A stretch of DNA of 64,000 bases from Laedolimicola sp934402125. Lineage in GTDB: Bacteria > Bacillota > Clostridia > Lachnospirales > Lachnospiraceae. Positions 8,095-16,975 of the stretch are shown here, piece after piece; positions within the stretch are counted from its first letter, which is position 1; every line of letters begins with the position of its first letter. Under the pieces are notes generated by a model. The model saw nothing but the letters and a program-made list of their open reading frames with translations. It had not been told where the DNA came from and made no database searches. Where the stretch lies: positions 62,001-126,000 of the forward strand of contig NZ_JBQHTG010000001.1 in assembly GCF_052065835.1 (NCBI RefSeq), given 5' to 3'. A program made the translations under genes and the position numbers.

Positions 8095-9360
8095 CTATTC
8101 TGTGGCCTGAAGCTGGCACATGATTTTCCGGGTTACGGCTTCCACCTCCGTATCCACGTCGTTGCCCTTCCAGATATTCGCGAAGGCGATTTCCATTTCA
8201 ATCCAGTAATTGCTTAAATCTGTAAGTTTCGGAACCTCTACGGAATTCTCGTACTGGTCAAGCAGAACAGAGATCTCCGGGTTCTCGTACTGGACGCCCA
8301 GACGCACCGGCATTTTGTTGGACAGGGCGTACAACTCCTCAGCCTTATCATAAGTCAGGAAACGGGCAAATTTCTTCGCCGTATCCCGCTCCCGGGAGTA
8401 GGCGTTGACCACCACTGAGTTGGTAACGGACAGTCCCTTGGTGGGCAGCTCGGCCGTCAGGTTCGGTACCTGGGCGATCCCGTAGAAATCCCCCTGGTCT
8501 GCCGCGTCCAATCTGGCTATGGCATCGGTCTTGGCTATGGTATAGACGGTCTTGCCGTCGATGAACTCCTGCAGCACACGATCTGTGGTGACCTCGTCCG
8601 CGTCAATGGCAAAGAAGGCGTTCAGGCTCTGGTAATAGGCCAGGCAGTCCTTCACCTCCTCCGCGTCCAGCTCCACCTGGGCCGGATCGTCTCCGGTCTC
8701 GCCGCCCAGATTCACATAGTTGGAGATGAAGAAGAAGTTGGAGAAAATATCCGCCACGTTCCATTTAAAGATATTTTCTACCTTTTCCGTGGCCTCGCTG
8801 GCCTCGTAATTGTCCGCGTAATCCAGAATCTCATCGATGGAGGACGGCGCGCTGTCCACGTAATTCTTATTGTACAGAAGACAGCAGGTTTCAAAATAAA
8901 AGGGATAGGCCATCAGCTTTCCGCCGCAGGTGGCCGCGTCGATGGCCTTCGCCGGGAAATCCTTTGAAAGCTCCCGCTCCGTGAAGCTGTCATTTTCCAC
9001 CGTCAGACCCGCCAGGCGCGCCTTCTCCAGCAGCTCGCTGGAGGTGATAAAGAGATCCGGGCCGCCCAGATCCGAGATACTGGCTGTATTGATATGCTCG
9101 ATATAATCCACCGCCGTCACCAGCTTCAGGGTTACGTTCACGCCGTACTGCTCCTGAAAGTCCGCCGCGGCCCCTACCAGATAGCTGTTCAGCTTCTCAT
9201 CGGTGTACCACAGGGTCAGGTCCTTCTGCTCCGCTTCCTGCCCGGCGTCTTCCGCCTCCTTCTGCTTCTGATGATAAGAAAATGCCACCTGGCCCATCTG
9301 CGCGAATATCAGCAGCACCACCAGGATCGCAATCGCTCTGCGGTAAATCGTATGTCTCAT
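8095..9360 (-). CDS. extracellular solute-binding protein (ABC importer type)
   Basis: A 421-residue type-1 substrate-binding protein, probably of the sugar/carbohydrate class. An N-terminal hydrophobic segment (about 9-27) could be a signal anchor or a cleaved signal; no lipobox Cys follows, which is unusual for a Gram-positive binding protein. The mature part has LTLWYTDEKLNSYLVGAAADFQEQYGVNVTL and a Trp/Tyr-rich body of the expected size. No permease or ATPase gene adjoins. The start is 12 bases after the argD stop, so it is probably co-transcribed with the arginine genes. Its ligand is unknown. Confidence 0.8.
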   Translation of the reverse strand: MRHTIYRRAIAILVVLLIFAQMGQVAFSYHQKQKEAEDAGQEAEQKDLTLWYTDEKLNSYLVGAAADFQEQYGVNVTLKLVTAVDYIEHINTASISDLGGPDLFITSSELLEKARLAGLTVENDSFTERELSKDFPAKAIDAATCGGKLMAYPFYFETCCLLYNKNYVDSAPSSIDEILDYADNYEASEATEKVENIFKWNVADIFSNFFFISNYVNLGGETGDDPAQVELDAEEVKDCLAYYQSLNAFFAIDADEVTTDRVLQEFIDGKTVYTIAKTDAIARLDAADQGDFYGIAQVPNLTAELPTKGLSVTNSVVVNAYSRERDTAKKFARFLTYDKAEELYALSNKMPVRLGVQYENPEISVLLDQYENSVEVPKLTDLSNYWIEMEIAFANIWKGNDVDTEVEAVTRKIMCQLQATE

Positions 9361-9372
9361 GTGTGTAAAATC

Positions 9373-10575
9373 CTAACCTTTCGTCAAAGCCCTCTCAAGC
9401 TTCTCAACCATTTCATCTACATGGTCTTCTGTGATGACAAGAGGCGGAACCAGACGCAGCACGTCGCTTCCGGCCGTAATCACAAGGAGACCCTCATCCA
9501 TAGATTTTAACACAACTTCTCCCACAGGTCTACCCTGAATCACAAGTCCCTGCATCAGACCTTTTCCTCTGCGGGCCGCAATGCAGTCATACTGCTCCAC
9601 CAGGGCGTCCAGCTTTTTCTCAAGATAAGCGCCGACCTTCTGAGCATGCTCTACGATGTTGTCCTGCTCAAAGATATCCAGCACCTTTGACACAGCCGCG
9701 CAGACAAAGGGATTGCCGCCGTAGGTGGTGCCGTGATCTCCAGGTACCAGGGAGCTGGAAGCTGCTTTTTCATTCAGCACAAAGGCCCCCACCGGAACGC
9801 CACAGCCCAACGCCTTGGCGCAGGTCATGATATCGGGCTGCACGCCGTACTCCTGCCAGGCAAACAGATGTCCGCTGCGTCCCATGCCGCACTGGATCTC
9901 GTCCAGAATCAGCAGCGCGTCATGCTCCTCGCAGAGGGCCTTCACGCCCTTTAAGAATTCCTCTGTGGCCGGATAGATACCGCCCTCTCCCTGGATCGTC
10001 TCCAGAATCACCGCGCAGGTGCGGTCATTAAACTTAGCCTTTACGCTCTCCAGATCGTTGTAATCCGCAAAGCGAATCCCGCCGATCAGCGGACGGAAGG
10101 GAATCTGGTATTTTTCATTTCCGGTGACGGAAAGGGCTCCCATGCTCCGTCCATGGAAGGAATGGTTCATGGCAATGATCTCGTGATCGTTTCTGCCGTC
10201 CTTAAGCCATGCATATTTGCGTGCCGCCTTCAGGGCTCCCTCGATGGCCTCGGTGCCGCTGTTGGTGAAAAATACGCGGCTCATGCCGCTCATGCGCACC
10301 AGCTTCTCTGCCGCCTCTGCCGCCGGCTCATTGTAATAGAGATTGGAGGTATGCAAAAGCTTATCCACCTGGGCCTTCAGGGCTTCGTCATAGCCGGGGT
10401 AATGATAGCCCAGGGCCTGTACGGCGATCCCTGCGGCAAAATCCAGGTACTGCTTTCCCTCTGTGTCATAGAGATACACGCCCTCTCCGTGATCCAGCAC
10501 AATCTGATAGCGGTTATAGGTATGGAGCACGCTCTCCTCTGCTTCTTTGATAATCGCCTCTTTATTTTCCTTCAT
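9373..10575 (-). CDS. argD: acetylornithine aminotransferase
   Basis: A 400-residue class-III PLP aminotransferase that converts N-acetylglutamate semialdehyde to N-acetylornithine. Visible family signatures are FTNSGTEAIEGALKAARKYA, LILDEIQCGMGRSG, and the PLP lysine in CAKALGCGVPVGAF. The frame is open upstream inside argB, but the family start is MKENKEAIIKEAEE at 10575. The gene overlaps the end of argB by 14 bases, which implies translational coupling. Cytoplasmic; fourth biosynthetic enzyme of the leftward arg operon. Confidence 0.95.
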   Translation of the reverse strand: MKENKEAIIKEAEESVLHTYNRYQIVLDHGEGVYLYDTEGKQYLDFAAGIAVQALGYHYPGYDEALKAQVDKLLHTSNLYYNEPAAEAAEKLVRMSGMSRVFFTNSGTEAIEGALKAARKYAWLKDGRNDHEIIAMNHSFHGRSMGALSVTGNEKYQIPFRPLIGGIRFADYNDLESVKAKFNDRTCAVILETIQGEGGIYPATEEFLKGVKALCEEHDALLILDEIQCGMGRSGHLFAWQEYGVQPDIMTCAKALGCGVPVGAFVLNEKAASSSLVPGDHGTTYGGNPFVCAAVSKVLDIFEQDNIVEHAQKVGAYLEKKLDALVEQYDCIAARRGKGLMQGLVIQGRPVGEVVLKSMDEGLLVITAGSDVLRLVPPLVITEDHVDEMVEKLERALTKG

Positions 10576-11467
10576 AATACTGTTCCTCTCCCTCGCCCAG
10601 AATGGCGGTTCCGATTCCTTTGTTGGTAAAGATTTCCAAAAGCAGGCAGTGGGCCATGCGGCCGTCCAGGATATGCACCCGGGATACCCCGTTTTCAACC
10701 GCGTCAATGCAGTTCTGGAGCTTCGGAAGCATTCCGCCGCCGATATTGCCGTTTGCCATCAGCTGCCGGGCCTCTTTTACATGAAGCTCGGAAATCAGGG
10801 TCTTCGGATCCTCAGGATCCCTGCGGACGCCCTCGATATCAGTCAGAAAGGCCAGCTTCTCCGCATGGACCGCCCGGGCAATGGCGCAGGCCGCGTCGTC
10901 CGCGTTGATGTTATAGGTATTGAAATCCTTATCCAGGCCCACCGGGCACACGATGGGCAGGAAATCCTTCTCCAGCAGATCGTAAAGAAGCTGGGGATCT
11001 ACCTCCGTTATCTCACCTACAAAGCCGATGTCCTCGCCCTTGGAGTATTTCTTCTCCACCTTCAGAAGGCCGCCGTCCTTGCCGCTGATGCTCACTGCCT
11101 TGACGCCAAGCTCCTCCACCAGCTGCACCAGACTTTTTCCAACTTTTCCCAGTACCATTTCCGCGATTTCCATGGTTTCCTGATCCGTAACCCGCAGGCC
11201 GTTGATGAATTTGGGTTCCATGCCGACCTTGCCCACCCAGCGGCTGATCTCCTTGCCGCCGCCGTGTACGATGATGGGCTTAAAGCCTACCAGCTTCAGC
11301 AGGGTCACGTCCTGAATGACGCTCCGCTTCAGGTTCTCGTCTACCATGGCGCTTCCGCCGTATTTCACTACGATAATCTTCCGGTTAAACCGCTGGATAT
11401 AGGGAAGGGCCTCAATGAGGACCTTGGCTTTCTCCAGGTAGGTGTTCATCTCTTCTTCTCTGCTCAT
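10562..11467 (-). CDS. argB: acetylglutamate kinase
   Basis: A 301-residue amino-acid kinase that phosphorylates N-acetylglutamate. It has VVKYGGSAM (glycine loop), VHGGGKEIS, and the NGLRVTDQETMEIAEMVLGKV segment that contacts the acetylglutamate. The N-terminal stretch before IIVVKYGG (about 30 residues) resembles that of arginine-sensitive, hexameric ArgB proteins, so feedback inhibition is plausible but not shown. The ATG at 11467 follows GAGGAG; a second ATG lies six codons in. It overlaps argD. Confidence 0.95.
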   Translation of the reverse strand: MSREEEMNTYLEKAKVLIEALPYIQRFNRKIIVVKYGGSAMVDENLKRSVIQDVTLLKLVGFKPIIVHGGGKEISRWVGKVGMEPKFINGLRVTDQETMEIAEMVLGKVGKSLVQLVEELGVKAVSISGKDGGLLKVEKKYSKGEDIGFVGEITEVDPQLLYDLLEKDFLPIVCPVGLDKDFNTYNINADDAACAIARAVHAEKLAFLTDIEGVRRDPEDPKTLISELHVKEARQLMANGNIGGGMLPKLQNCIDAVENGVSRVHILDGRMAHCLLLEIFTNKGIGTAILGEGEEQYYEGK

Positions 11468-11488
11468 AATCTTCTACTCCTCTGTATC

Positions 11489-12718
11489 TTAAGAACGGTA
11501 ATCCGCGTTGATCTTCACATAATCATAGGTCAGATCGCAGCCCCACGCGGTGGCTGTGGCGTCGCCCATCTTCACGTCCGCAATGGCGGTAACCTCCGGC
11601 TCGGAGAGGATCTTCGTGGCCTCCTCCTCGCTGTAATTCACTGCCACACCATTTTCAATAATCCGAAGCTTTCCGGCCGCGCTCTCGAAAAACAGATCCA
11701 CCTTCTCCGGATCAAACTGCGCCCCGGAATATCCCATGGCACACAGGATACGGCCCCAGTTGGCGTCATGACCGTAGATGGCCGCCTTAACCAGACTGGA
11801 GGTAACTACGGACTTGCTTAAGATCACGGCCTGCTCCTTACTCTCGGCTCCTACGATTTTTACCTCGAACAGTGCCGTCGCGCCCTCGCCGTCACCGGCC
11901 ATCTTTTTCGCAAGCCAAGTGTTGACTGTATTCAGTGCCTTTGCAAATGCTTTGTAATCCTCGTTTTCTTCCGTAATCTCCGGGTTCTCTGCCATGCCGT
12001 TGGCCAGCACCAGCAGGGTGTCGTTGGTGGAAGTGTCCCCGTCCACGGAAATCATGTTGAAGGTATCTTTTACGTCTGCGCTCACGCATTTCTGCAGCAT
12101 TTCTTTGGAAATGTTCGCGTCGGTGGTCACGAAGGCCAGCATGGTACACATATTCGGGTGAATCATGCCGGAGCCCTTGCACATACCGCCTACGGTTACC
12201 GTCTTACCGCCCAGCTCCACCTGTACCGCAATTTCTTTATTCATAGTATCCGTGGTCATAATGGCTTTGGAGGCTGCGGTTCCATGCTCCGGGCTGCTTC
12301 CCTTTGCTTCTTTTAAAAGGCTGATTCCCTTTTTCAGCCGATCCATGGGCAGCTGCATGCCGATAACGCCGGTGGAAGCCACCAGAACGGCGTTTTCCGG
12401 AACGCCCAGAACCTTTGCCGCTTCCTCCGCGGTCTCCTTACAGTAGCCCATGCCCTCCTCTCCGGTGCAGGCGTTGGCAATACCGGAGTTTACGATGACT
12501 GCCTGGGCATAGGGAGACTCCTTTACAATCTTCTGATCCCATTTCACCGGGGCCGCCTTGACCAGGTTGGTGGTGAAGGTGCCCGCCGCATGGCAGGGTT
12601 TTTCGCTGTATACCAGAGCCATATCATTGCGTCCCTGGTATTTGATGGCTGCCGCCGCTGCCGCTGCCTCAAAGCCCTTTGCCGCTGTGACGCCGCCTTT
12701 GATTTCTGTGATTTTCAT
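11489..12718 (-). CDS. argJ: bifunctional glutamate N-acetyltransferase / amino-acid acetyltransferase
   Basis: A 409-residue ArgJ, which recycles the acetyl group from N-acetylornithine to glutamate. It carries KGSGMIHPNMCTMLAFVTTDA, the self-cleavage region with the catalytic Thr as the new N-terminus of the beta chain; the residue before Thr is Cys where many family members have Ala. ASTGVIG (oxyanion hole) and the conserved C-terminal CDLTYDYVKINADYRS are present. The ATG at 12718 has GGGGAGGAG seven bases upstream. Bifunctionality cannot be decided from sequence alone. Confidence 0.94.
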   Translation of the reverse strand: MKITEIKGGVTAAKGFEAAAAAAAIKYQGRNDMALVYSEKPCHAAGTFTTNLVKAAPVKWDQKIVKESPYAQAVIVNSGIANACTGEEGMGYCKETAEEAAKVLGVPENAVLVASTGVIGMQLPMDRLKKGISLLKEAKGSSPEHGTAASKAIMTTDTMNKEIAVQVELGGKTVTVGGMCKGSGMIHPNMCTMLAFVTTDANISKEMLQKCVSADVKDTFNMISVDGDTSTNDTLLVLANGMAENPEITEENEDYKAFAKALNTVNTWLAKKMAGDGEGATALFEVKIVGAESKEQAVILSKSVVTSSLVKAAIYGHDANWGRILCAMGYSGAQFDPEKVDLFFESAAGKLRIIENGVAVNYSEEEATKILSEPEVTAIADVKMGDATATAWGCDLTYDYVKINADYRS

Positions 12719-12745
12719 AATACTCCTCCCCTTCCGTTATGAAGT

Positions 12746-13192
12746 CTATTCATTAAACGCTTCTATGTTTTCTTTATTCAAAACAAAATCATAATAATTC
12801 AGATCGAGACGCTGCGTCCAGCCGATACGGTTCCAGAAGGCGTTGCCGATATCGTTCTGGGTAAAGGCAATCAGGGATACCTTGCTGATCTGTTCTTCTT
12901 TTAAGGCGTTCATGGCAAAGACTACCATAGCCTTGCCAATCCCCTTCATCCGGTAATCCCGGTGGACGCAGACATGGTAGAGACAGCCCCGGCGCCCGTC
13001 GTGGCCGCAGAGAATACTGCCTACCACCTTTCCGTCCTCGATGGCCACCACACTGGTGGTGGGATTCCGTTTTAAAAACCGCTCCACGCCCACTCTGGAA
13101 TCATCAATGCTCCGGATCGCAAAGCCCTTAATGGTCATCCAGAGGGCGTAGACGCCGTCATAATCGTCAATGGTCATTGTTCGGATCGTCAT
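12746..13192 (-). CDS. GNAT-family N-acetyltransferase in the arg operon
   Basis: A 148-residue GNAT enzyme. Motif A is VCVHRDYRMKGIGKAMV (acetyl-CoA pyrophosphate loop R-x-x-G-x-G/A), preceded by VVAIEDGKVVGSILCGHDGRRG. It resembles YpeA-like acetyltransferases. It lies between argC and argJ with short gaps (17 and 27 bases), so it belongs to the arginine operon. A role as N-acetylglutamate synthase is a reasonable guess, as short GNAT-type synthases exist, but the substrate cannot be read. The start has GAGGT eight bases upstream. Confidence 0.82.
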   Translation of the reverse strand: MTIRTMTIDDYDGVYALWMTIKGFAIRSIDDSRVGVERFLKRNPTTSVVAIEDGKVVGSILCGHDGRRGCLYHVCVHRDYRMKGIGKAMVVFAMNALKEEQISKVSLIAFTQNDIGNAFWNRIGWTQRLDLNYYDFVLNKENIEAFNE

Positions 13193-13209
13193 ATTTTTGT
13201 ACCTCGCCG

Positions 13210-14250
13210 TTATGGGAACATGGGAACGAGCTCCAGGCCCTCGCTCTCTTTTTGTCCGAACATCAGGTTCATATTCTGAACCGCCTGTCCTGCCGCGCCC
13301 TTCACCAGATTGTCCATGGCTCCCATCATAATTACACGCTTTGTTCTCGGATCAATCTTGAAGTTCACGTCCACATAGTTGCTGCCCTCCGCCCATTTGG
13401 TCTGGGGGCATACGTCCCGCTCCAGCACACGGACAAATTTCTCGCCTGCGTAATATTTGTCATAGGCTGCTTTTGCTTCCTCATAGGAAATGTCCTTTTT
13501 CAGGGACGCATAGGCTGTAATCAGAATTCCCCGGTTCATGGGAACCAGATGGGGCGTAAAATTCAGCAGCACCGGTTCTCCCGCCGCATAGGAAAGCTGC
13601 TCCTCAATCTCCGGCGTATGGCGGTGATTTGCCACGCCGTAGGCCTTGATATTCTCATTGACCTCGCAATACAGATTGTCCACCTTGGCGCTCCTGCCCG
13701 CGCCGGAAGTTCCGGACTTGGCGTCGATGATAATGGTGTTCGGATCGATCAGCCCTTCCTTTAAAAGCGGATAGATGGAAAGGGTGCTGCAGGTGGGGTA
13801 GCAGCCCGGATTGGCCACCAGCCGCGCCTTCTTTACCGCTTCCCGGTTGATCTCACAGAGTCCGTAGACGGCCTCCGGGATAAACTGGGGCGTCGGGTGC
13901 TGGATCTTGTACCATGCTTCATAAGTCGCCACGTCTTTAATCCGGAAATCCGCGCTTAAGTCTATGATTTTTACCTTGGAAAGAATCTCCTCATTTACCA
14001 GAGAGGCGCACAGGCCCTGGGGCGTCGCTGTAAAAATCACGTCTACCTGGTCTGCCAGCGCTTCCATATTATCATCCATGCATTTGTCGTCTACAATCTG
14101 AAACATATTCTGATAGACTTCCGCGTACTTCTTATCTATGTAGCTTCGGGAGCCGTACCATTTAATCTCTACATTCTTATGTCCCATGAGAATGCGGACC
14201 AGCTCGCCGCCTGCGTATCCGGTTGCTCCGATAATTCCTGCTCTAATCAT
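13210..14250 (-). CDS. argC: N-acetyl-gamma-glutamyl-phosphate reductase
   Basis: A 346-residue NADPH-dependent reductase of arginine biosynthesis. The Rossmann start IRAGIIGATGYAGGELVRIL, the catalytic Cys in VANPGCYPT, and GTSGAGR are all present. It is the first gene of the leftward arg operon. The ATG at 14250 follows GAGGG. A sigma-A promoter and ArgR-type boxes lie upstream. Confidence 0.96.
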   Translation of the reverse strand: MIRAGIIGATGYAGGELVRILMGHKNVEIKWYGSRSYIDKKYAEVYQNMFQIVDDKCMDDNMEALADQVDVIFTATPQGLCASLVNEEILSKVKIIDLSADFRIKDVATYEAWYKIQHPTPQFIPEAVYGLCEINREAVKKARLVANPGCYPTCSTLSIYPLLKEGLIDPNTIIIDAKSGTSGAGRSAKVDNLYCEVNENIKAYGVANHRHTPEIEEQLSYAAGEPVLLNFTPHLVPMNRGILITAYASLKKDISYEEAKAAYDKYYAGEKFVRVLERDVCPQTKWAEGSNYVDVNFKIDPRTKRVIMMGAMDNLVKGAAGQAVQNMNLMFGQKESEGLELVPMFP

Positions 14251-14288
14251 ACTCTTGCCCTCTCTTTTTTTCTAATACAATTTTTAAC

Positions 14289-14317
14289 ATTTTAATCCTG
14301 TTGCGTTCTTATTGCAA
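14289..14317 (-). promoter_or_regulatory. promoter of the argC operon
   Basis: On the minus strand TTGCAA (14312-14317), a 17-base spacer, and TAAAAT (complement of 14289-14294). An ARG box ends 16 bases upstream of the -35. Confidence 0.6.
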
Positions 14318-14332
14318 GTGTTTTTCTCATTG

Positions 14333-14350
14333 TATGCATTTTTATACACT
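14333..14350. promoter_or_regulatory. ARG box (ArgR/AhrC operator), site 1
   Basis: The 18 bases TATGCATTTTTATACACT match the ArgR consensus TNTGNATWWWWATNCANA at every specified position except the last. It lies between the divergent argC and argG promoters, where ArgR repression is expected. Confidence 0.7.
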
Positions 14351-14374
14351 CGTTTCTGCATATACTATCATTTT

Positions 14375-14392
14375 TATGCATAATAATCAAGT
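14375..14392. promoter_or_regulatory. ARG box, site 2 (weaker)
   Basis: TATGCATAATAATCAAGT matches the ArgR consensus apart from two positions. It starts 42 bases after the start of site 1, i.e. four helical turns, which would suit binding of one ArgR hexamer to both boxes. Confidence 0.55.
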
Positions 14393-14429
14393 ATTTTTTA
14401 TTTTTATTCACAAAAATGCATTTTCCCTC

Positions 14430-14458
14430 TTGCATATTCCATATAAATGATGTATATT
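14430..14458 (+). promoter_or_regulatory. promoter of argG
   Basis: TTGCAT (14430-14435), 17-base spacer, TATATT (14453-14458). argG begins 52 bases downstream with a GAGGAGG ribosome site. Confidence 0.72.
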
Positions 14459-14510
14459 AGGTGTCAGTGAACGCAGAATTGCATTAAAAACACTGAGGAG
14501 GATAATTAAT

Positions 14511-15743
14511 ATGAAAGACAAAGTTGTACTTGCCTATTCCGGCGGACTGGATACCACAGCCATTATTCCGTGGCTGAAGGAGCATTTTGATTACGACGTA
14601 GTCTGCTGCTGTATCGACTGCGGCCAGGGAAATGAGCTGGACGGACTGGACGAGCGTGCGAAGCTGTCCGGCGCTTCCAAGCTGTATATTGAAGATCTGG
14701 TAGATGATTTCGCGGAAAATTATATCATGCCCTGTGTAAAGGCTGACGCTGTATATGAGAACAAATACCTGCTGGGTACTTCCATGGCCCGCCCGGCTAT
14801 CGCCAAGAAGCTGGTAGAGATTGCCCGGAAGGAAAACGCTGTCGCTATCTGCCACGGCGCTACCGGAAAGGGAAATGACCAGATCCGTTTCGAGCTTGGT
14901 ATCAAGGCTCTGGCTCCGGATCTGAAGATCATTGCTCCCTGGCGTATGACCGATATCTGGACTATGCAGTCCCGTGAAGATGAGATCGCCTACTGTGAGA
15001 AGCATGGCATTCACCTTCCCTTCGCGACCGATTCCAGCTACAGCCGTGACCGGAACCTGTGGCATATCAGCCATGAGGGACTGGAGCTTGAGGATCCGGC
15101 CAATGAGCCGAACTACGAGCATCTGCTGGTTCTGGGCACTACCCCGGAGAAGGCTCCGGATGAGCCGGAATATGTGACCATGACCTTTGAGAAGGGCGTT
15201 CCCACCTCTGTAAACGGCAAGCAGATGAAGGTAGCCGACGTTATCCGTACCCTGAACGCCCTGGGCGGAAAGCATGGTATCGGTATCGTTGACATCGTGG
15301 AGAACCGTGTGGTTGGCATGAAGTCCCGCGGTGTATATGAGACCCCGGGCGGAACCATTCTGATGGAAGCTCACCGTCAGCTGGAGGAGCTGGTTCTGGA
15401 CCGCGCCACCATGGAGACTAAGAAGGATATGGCCAACAAGTTCTCCCAGATCGTTTACGAAGGAAAATGGTTTACGCCTCTGCGTGAGGCCATTCAGGCA
15501 TTCATGGAGGTTACTCAGGAATATGTCACCGGCGAAGTGAAGTTCAAACTCTACAAGGGCAACATCCTCAAGGCCGGCACCACATCTCCCTACTCCCTGT
15601 ACAATGAGTCCCTGGCTTCCTTCACCACCGGCGACATGTACGATCACCACGACGCAGACGGATTCATCACACTCTTTGGCCTGCCGCTGAAGGTACGTGC
15701 CATGAAGCTGGCTGAGGTGGAGAAGAATAAGAACAATAACTAA
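14511..15743 (+). CDS. argG: argininosuccinate synthase
   Basis: A 410-residue enzyme that joins citrulline and aspartate using ATP. It starts MKDKVVLAYSGGLDTTAII, the ATP-pyrophosphatase loop; GATGKGNDQIRFE and the DSSYSRDRNLWHIS block are also family features. The GAGGAGG site lies eleven bases before the ATG. It is transcribed away from the argC operon, sharing its control region. argH and argF are not in the window. Confidence 0.97.
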   Translation: MKDKVVLAYSGGLDTTAIIPWLKEHFDYDVVCCCIDCGQGNELDGLDERAKLSGASKLYIEDLVDDFAENYIMPCVKADAVYENKYLLGTSMARPAIAKKLVEIARKENAVAICHGATGKGNDQIRFELGIKALAPDLKIIAPWRMTDIWTMQSREDEIAYCEKHGIHLPFATDSSYSRDRNLWHISHEGLELEDPANEPNYEHLLVLGTTPEKAPDEPEYVTMTFEKGVPTSVNGKQMKVADVIRTLNALGGKHGIGIVDIVENRVVGMKSRGVYETPGGTILMEAHRQLEELVLDRATMETKKDMANKFSQIVYEGKWFTPLREAIQAFMEVTQEYVTGEVKFKLYKGNILKAGTTSPYSLYNESLASFTTGDMYDHHDADGFITLFGLPLKVRAMKLAEVEKNKNNN

Positions 15744-15765
15744 GTTTCAGAAGGATAACAGAAGA

Positions 15766-15804
15766 AAAGGGCTCCCGCGTCGGTGACGCGGAGGCCCTTT
15801 CTCC
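15766..15804 (+). terminator. terminator of argG
   Basis: Arms AAAGGGCTCCCGCGTC (15766-15781) and GACGCGGAGGCCCTTT (15785-15800) pair with one bulge or mismatch around a three-base loop, followed by CTCCTCC rather than pure T. It may also serve the convergent Fic gene. Confidence 0.7.
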
Positions 15805-15813
15805 TCCTGCCAG

Positions 15814-16914
15814 CTATTTAAGCGCACTTCTTAATACTTTTTCGTTTTTTCTGGTAAATTCACTCAATTTATAAGATCTGATTCTTTCATTTACTAAAAC
15901 AGGTACTACGAATCCATTCTTAGCCAAAACAGTCAGTCGGTTTATTACTGTTTTATTTGTTACACCTATTTCTTTACTTACCTCTATTGGTGTAAATTCT
16001 GCTTTATGCCTTTCCATTAAAAGTAATAATAATTCTTTTTCTCTTCCCTTTAAAAAAGAAAGACTTCCTTCAATATCATCCTTATTGGAATTTTCCTGTA
16101 ATTCACATACCTTACTTGAATAAAGTAAAACCATCCTCAGGAAATAATGAATCCAAATTTCCGGATGCGGCGGATTATCCCTTCCGGAATAATACAATGC
16201 AGGCAATCCCATCTGTATAGACTCATAATACTCATCGATGTCATATGCAAAATACTCTTCCAGCGAGCCAATTCCATTAAACCCATAACCGTTTCGATCC
16301 AATATATAACCTGATAATAACCGTGCCGTTCTGCCATTCCCATCTTCGAAAGGATGGATCGTCACAATCTGATAATGAACAACCGCAGCCACAATAAGTG
16401 GATGATCCTCTGTTGTGTTTACATACTCCACTAATTCATCCAGTAGTCCCGGAATATCACAATATTCAGGCGGAATATAATCTGGATTTCCACTTTTAGA
16501 ATCGTAGACTGCAAACAGAACGCCGGGAGGCATTGGCCCTCTAAGACCTATCTTTTCTTTTGAAGCCCCTTTTTCCACAAGTTTTTGCACATCTAAGATA
16601 AGCTTTTTTGAAAACTTTTCCTTTTTTTGCAGCTTCTCTTCTAATAAATTTAACGCAAGAAAATAATTGCGCACTTCCTGCTCTGGTTTTAAATAATGCT
16701 TTCTTTCATCACTTTCTATTACTTCATCAACCTGTTTTTCTGTTAAAGGATTTCCCTCAATTTTATTAGATGCATAGGAACTTTTCTTTTTTGAATTTTT
16801 ACGAAGCTTATTTGCCACTGTTTTAGATAATTTTACAGAGGAAACATGGTATCGATTCTTTTCTATTTCCGAAATATATTTTAATATTTCATTTGTTAAT
16901 GTAACCTGAATCAT
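15814..16914 (-). CDS. Fic-domain AMPylase-like protein, class II
   Basis: A 366-residue Fic protein. The core motif HPFEDGNGRTAR (residues 187-198) is complete, including the catalytic His and the Arg that binds the nucleotide gamma phosphate. An inhibitory motif SNKIEG (49-54), of the S/T-x-x-x-E-G/N type, precedes it, which defines self-inhibited class II Fic proteins. A C-terminal winged helix (about 290-345, EFTPIEVSKEIGVTNKTVINRL) suggests DNA binding or regulation. Members add AMP or other nucleotide groups to target hydroxyls. The gene is visibly more AT-rich than its neighbours and stands alone, suggesting transfer. The target is unknown. Confidence 0.9.
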   Translation of the reverse strand: MIQVTLTNEILKYISEIEKNRYHVSSVKLSKTVANKLRKNSKKKSSYASNKIEGNPLTEKQVDEVIESDERKHYLKPEQEVRNYFLALNLLEEKLQKKEKFSKKLILDVQKLVEKGASKEKIGLRGPMPPGVLFAVYDSKSGNPDYIPPEYCDIPGLLDELVEYVNTTEDHPLIVAAVVHYQIVTIHPFEDGNGRTARLLSGYILDRNGYGFNGIGSLEEYFAYDIDEYYESIQMGLPALYYSGRDNPPHPEIWIHYFLRMVLLYSSKVCELQENSNKDDIEGSLSFLKGREKELLLLLMERHKAEFTPIEVSKEIGVTNKTVINRLTVLAKNGFVVPVLVNERIRSYKLSEFTRKNEKVLRSALK

Positions 16915-16975
16915 AATAATCTACTTCCTTTCCACTAATATTATATCCGGAAGCACTTATTTTTTCCATTATTTT

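Noticed and set aside
10547..11821. 424-codon open frame antisense to argB and argJ
   Set aside because: The true genes on the other strand are unambiguous, and the antisense product has only composition bias.
11489..12718. ArgJ Cys before the cleavage Thr as an inactivating change
   Set aside because: The nucleophilic Thr and surrounding motif are intact, and Cys at this position is tolerable in the family as far as I recall.
14484..15650. 388-codon open frame antisense to argG
   Set aside because: Shadow of argG caused by its codon pattern; no start site or family match.
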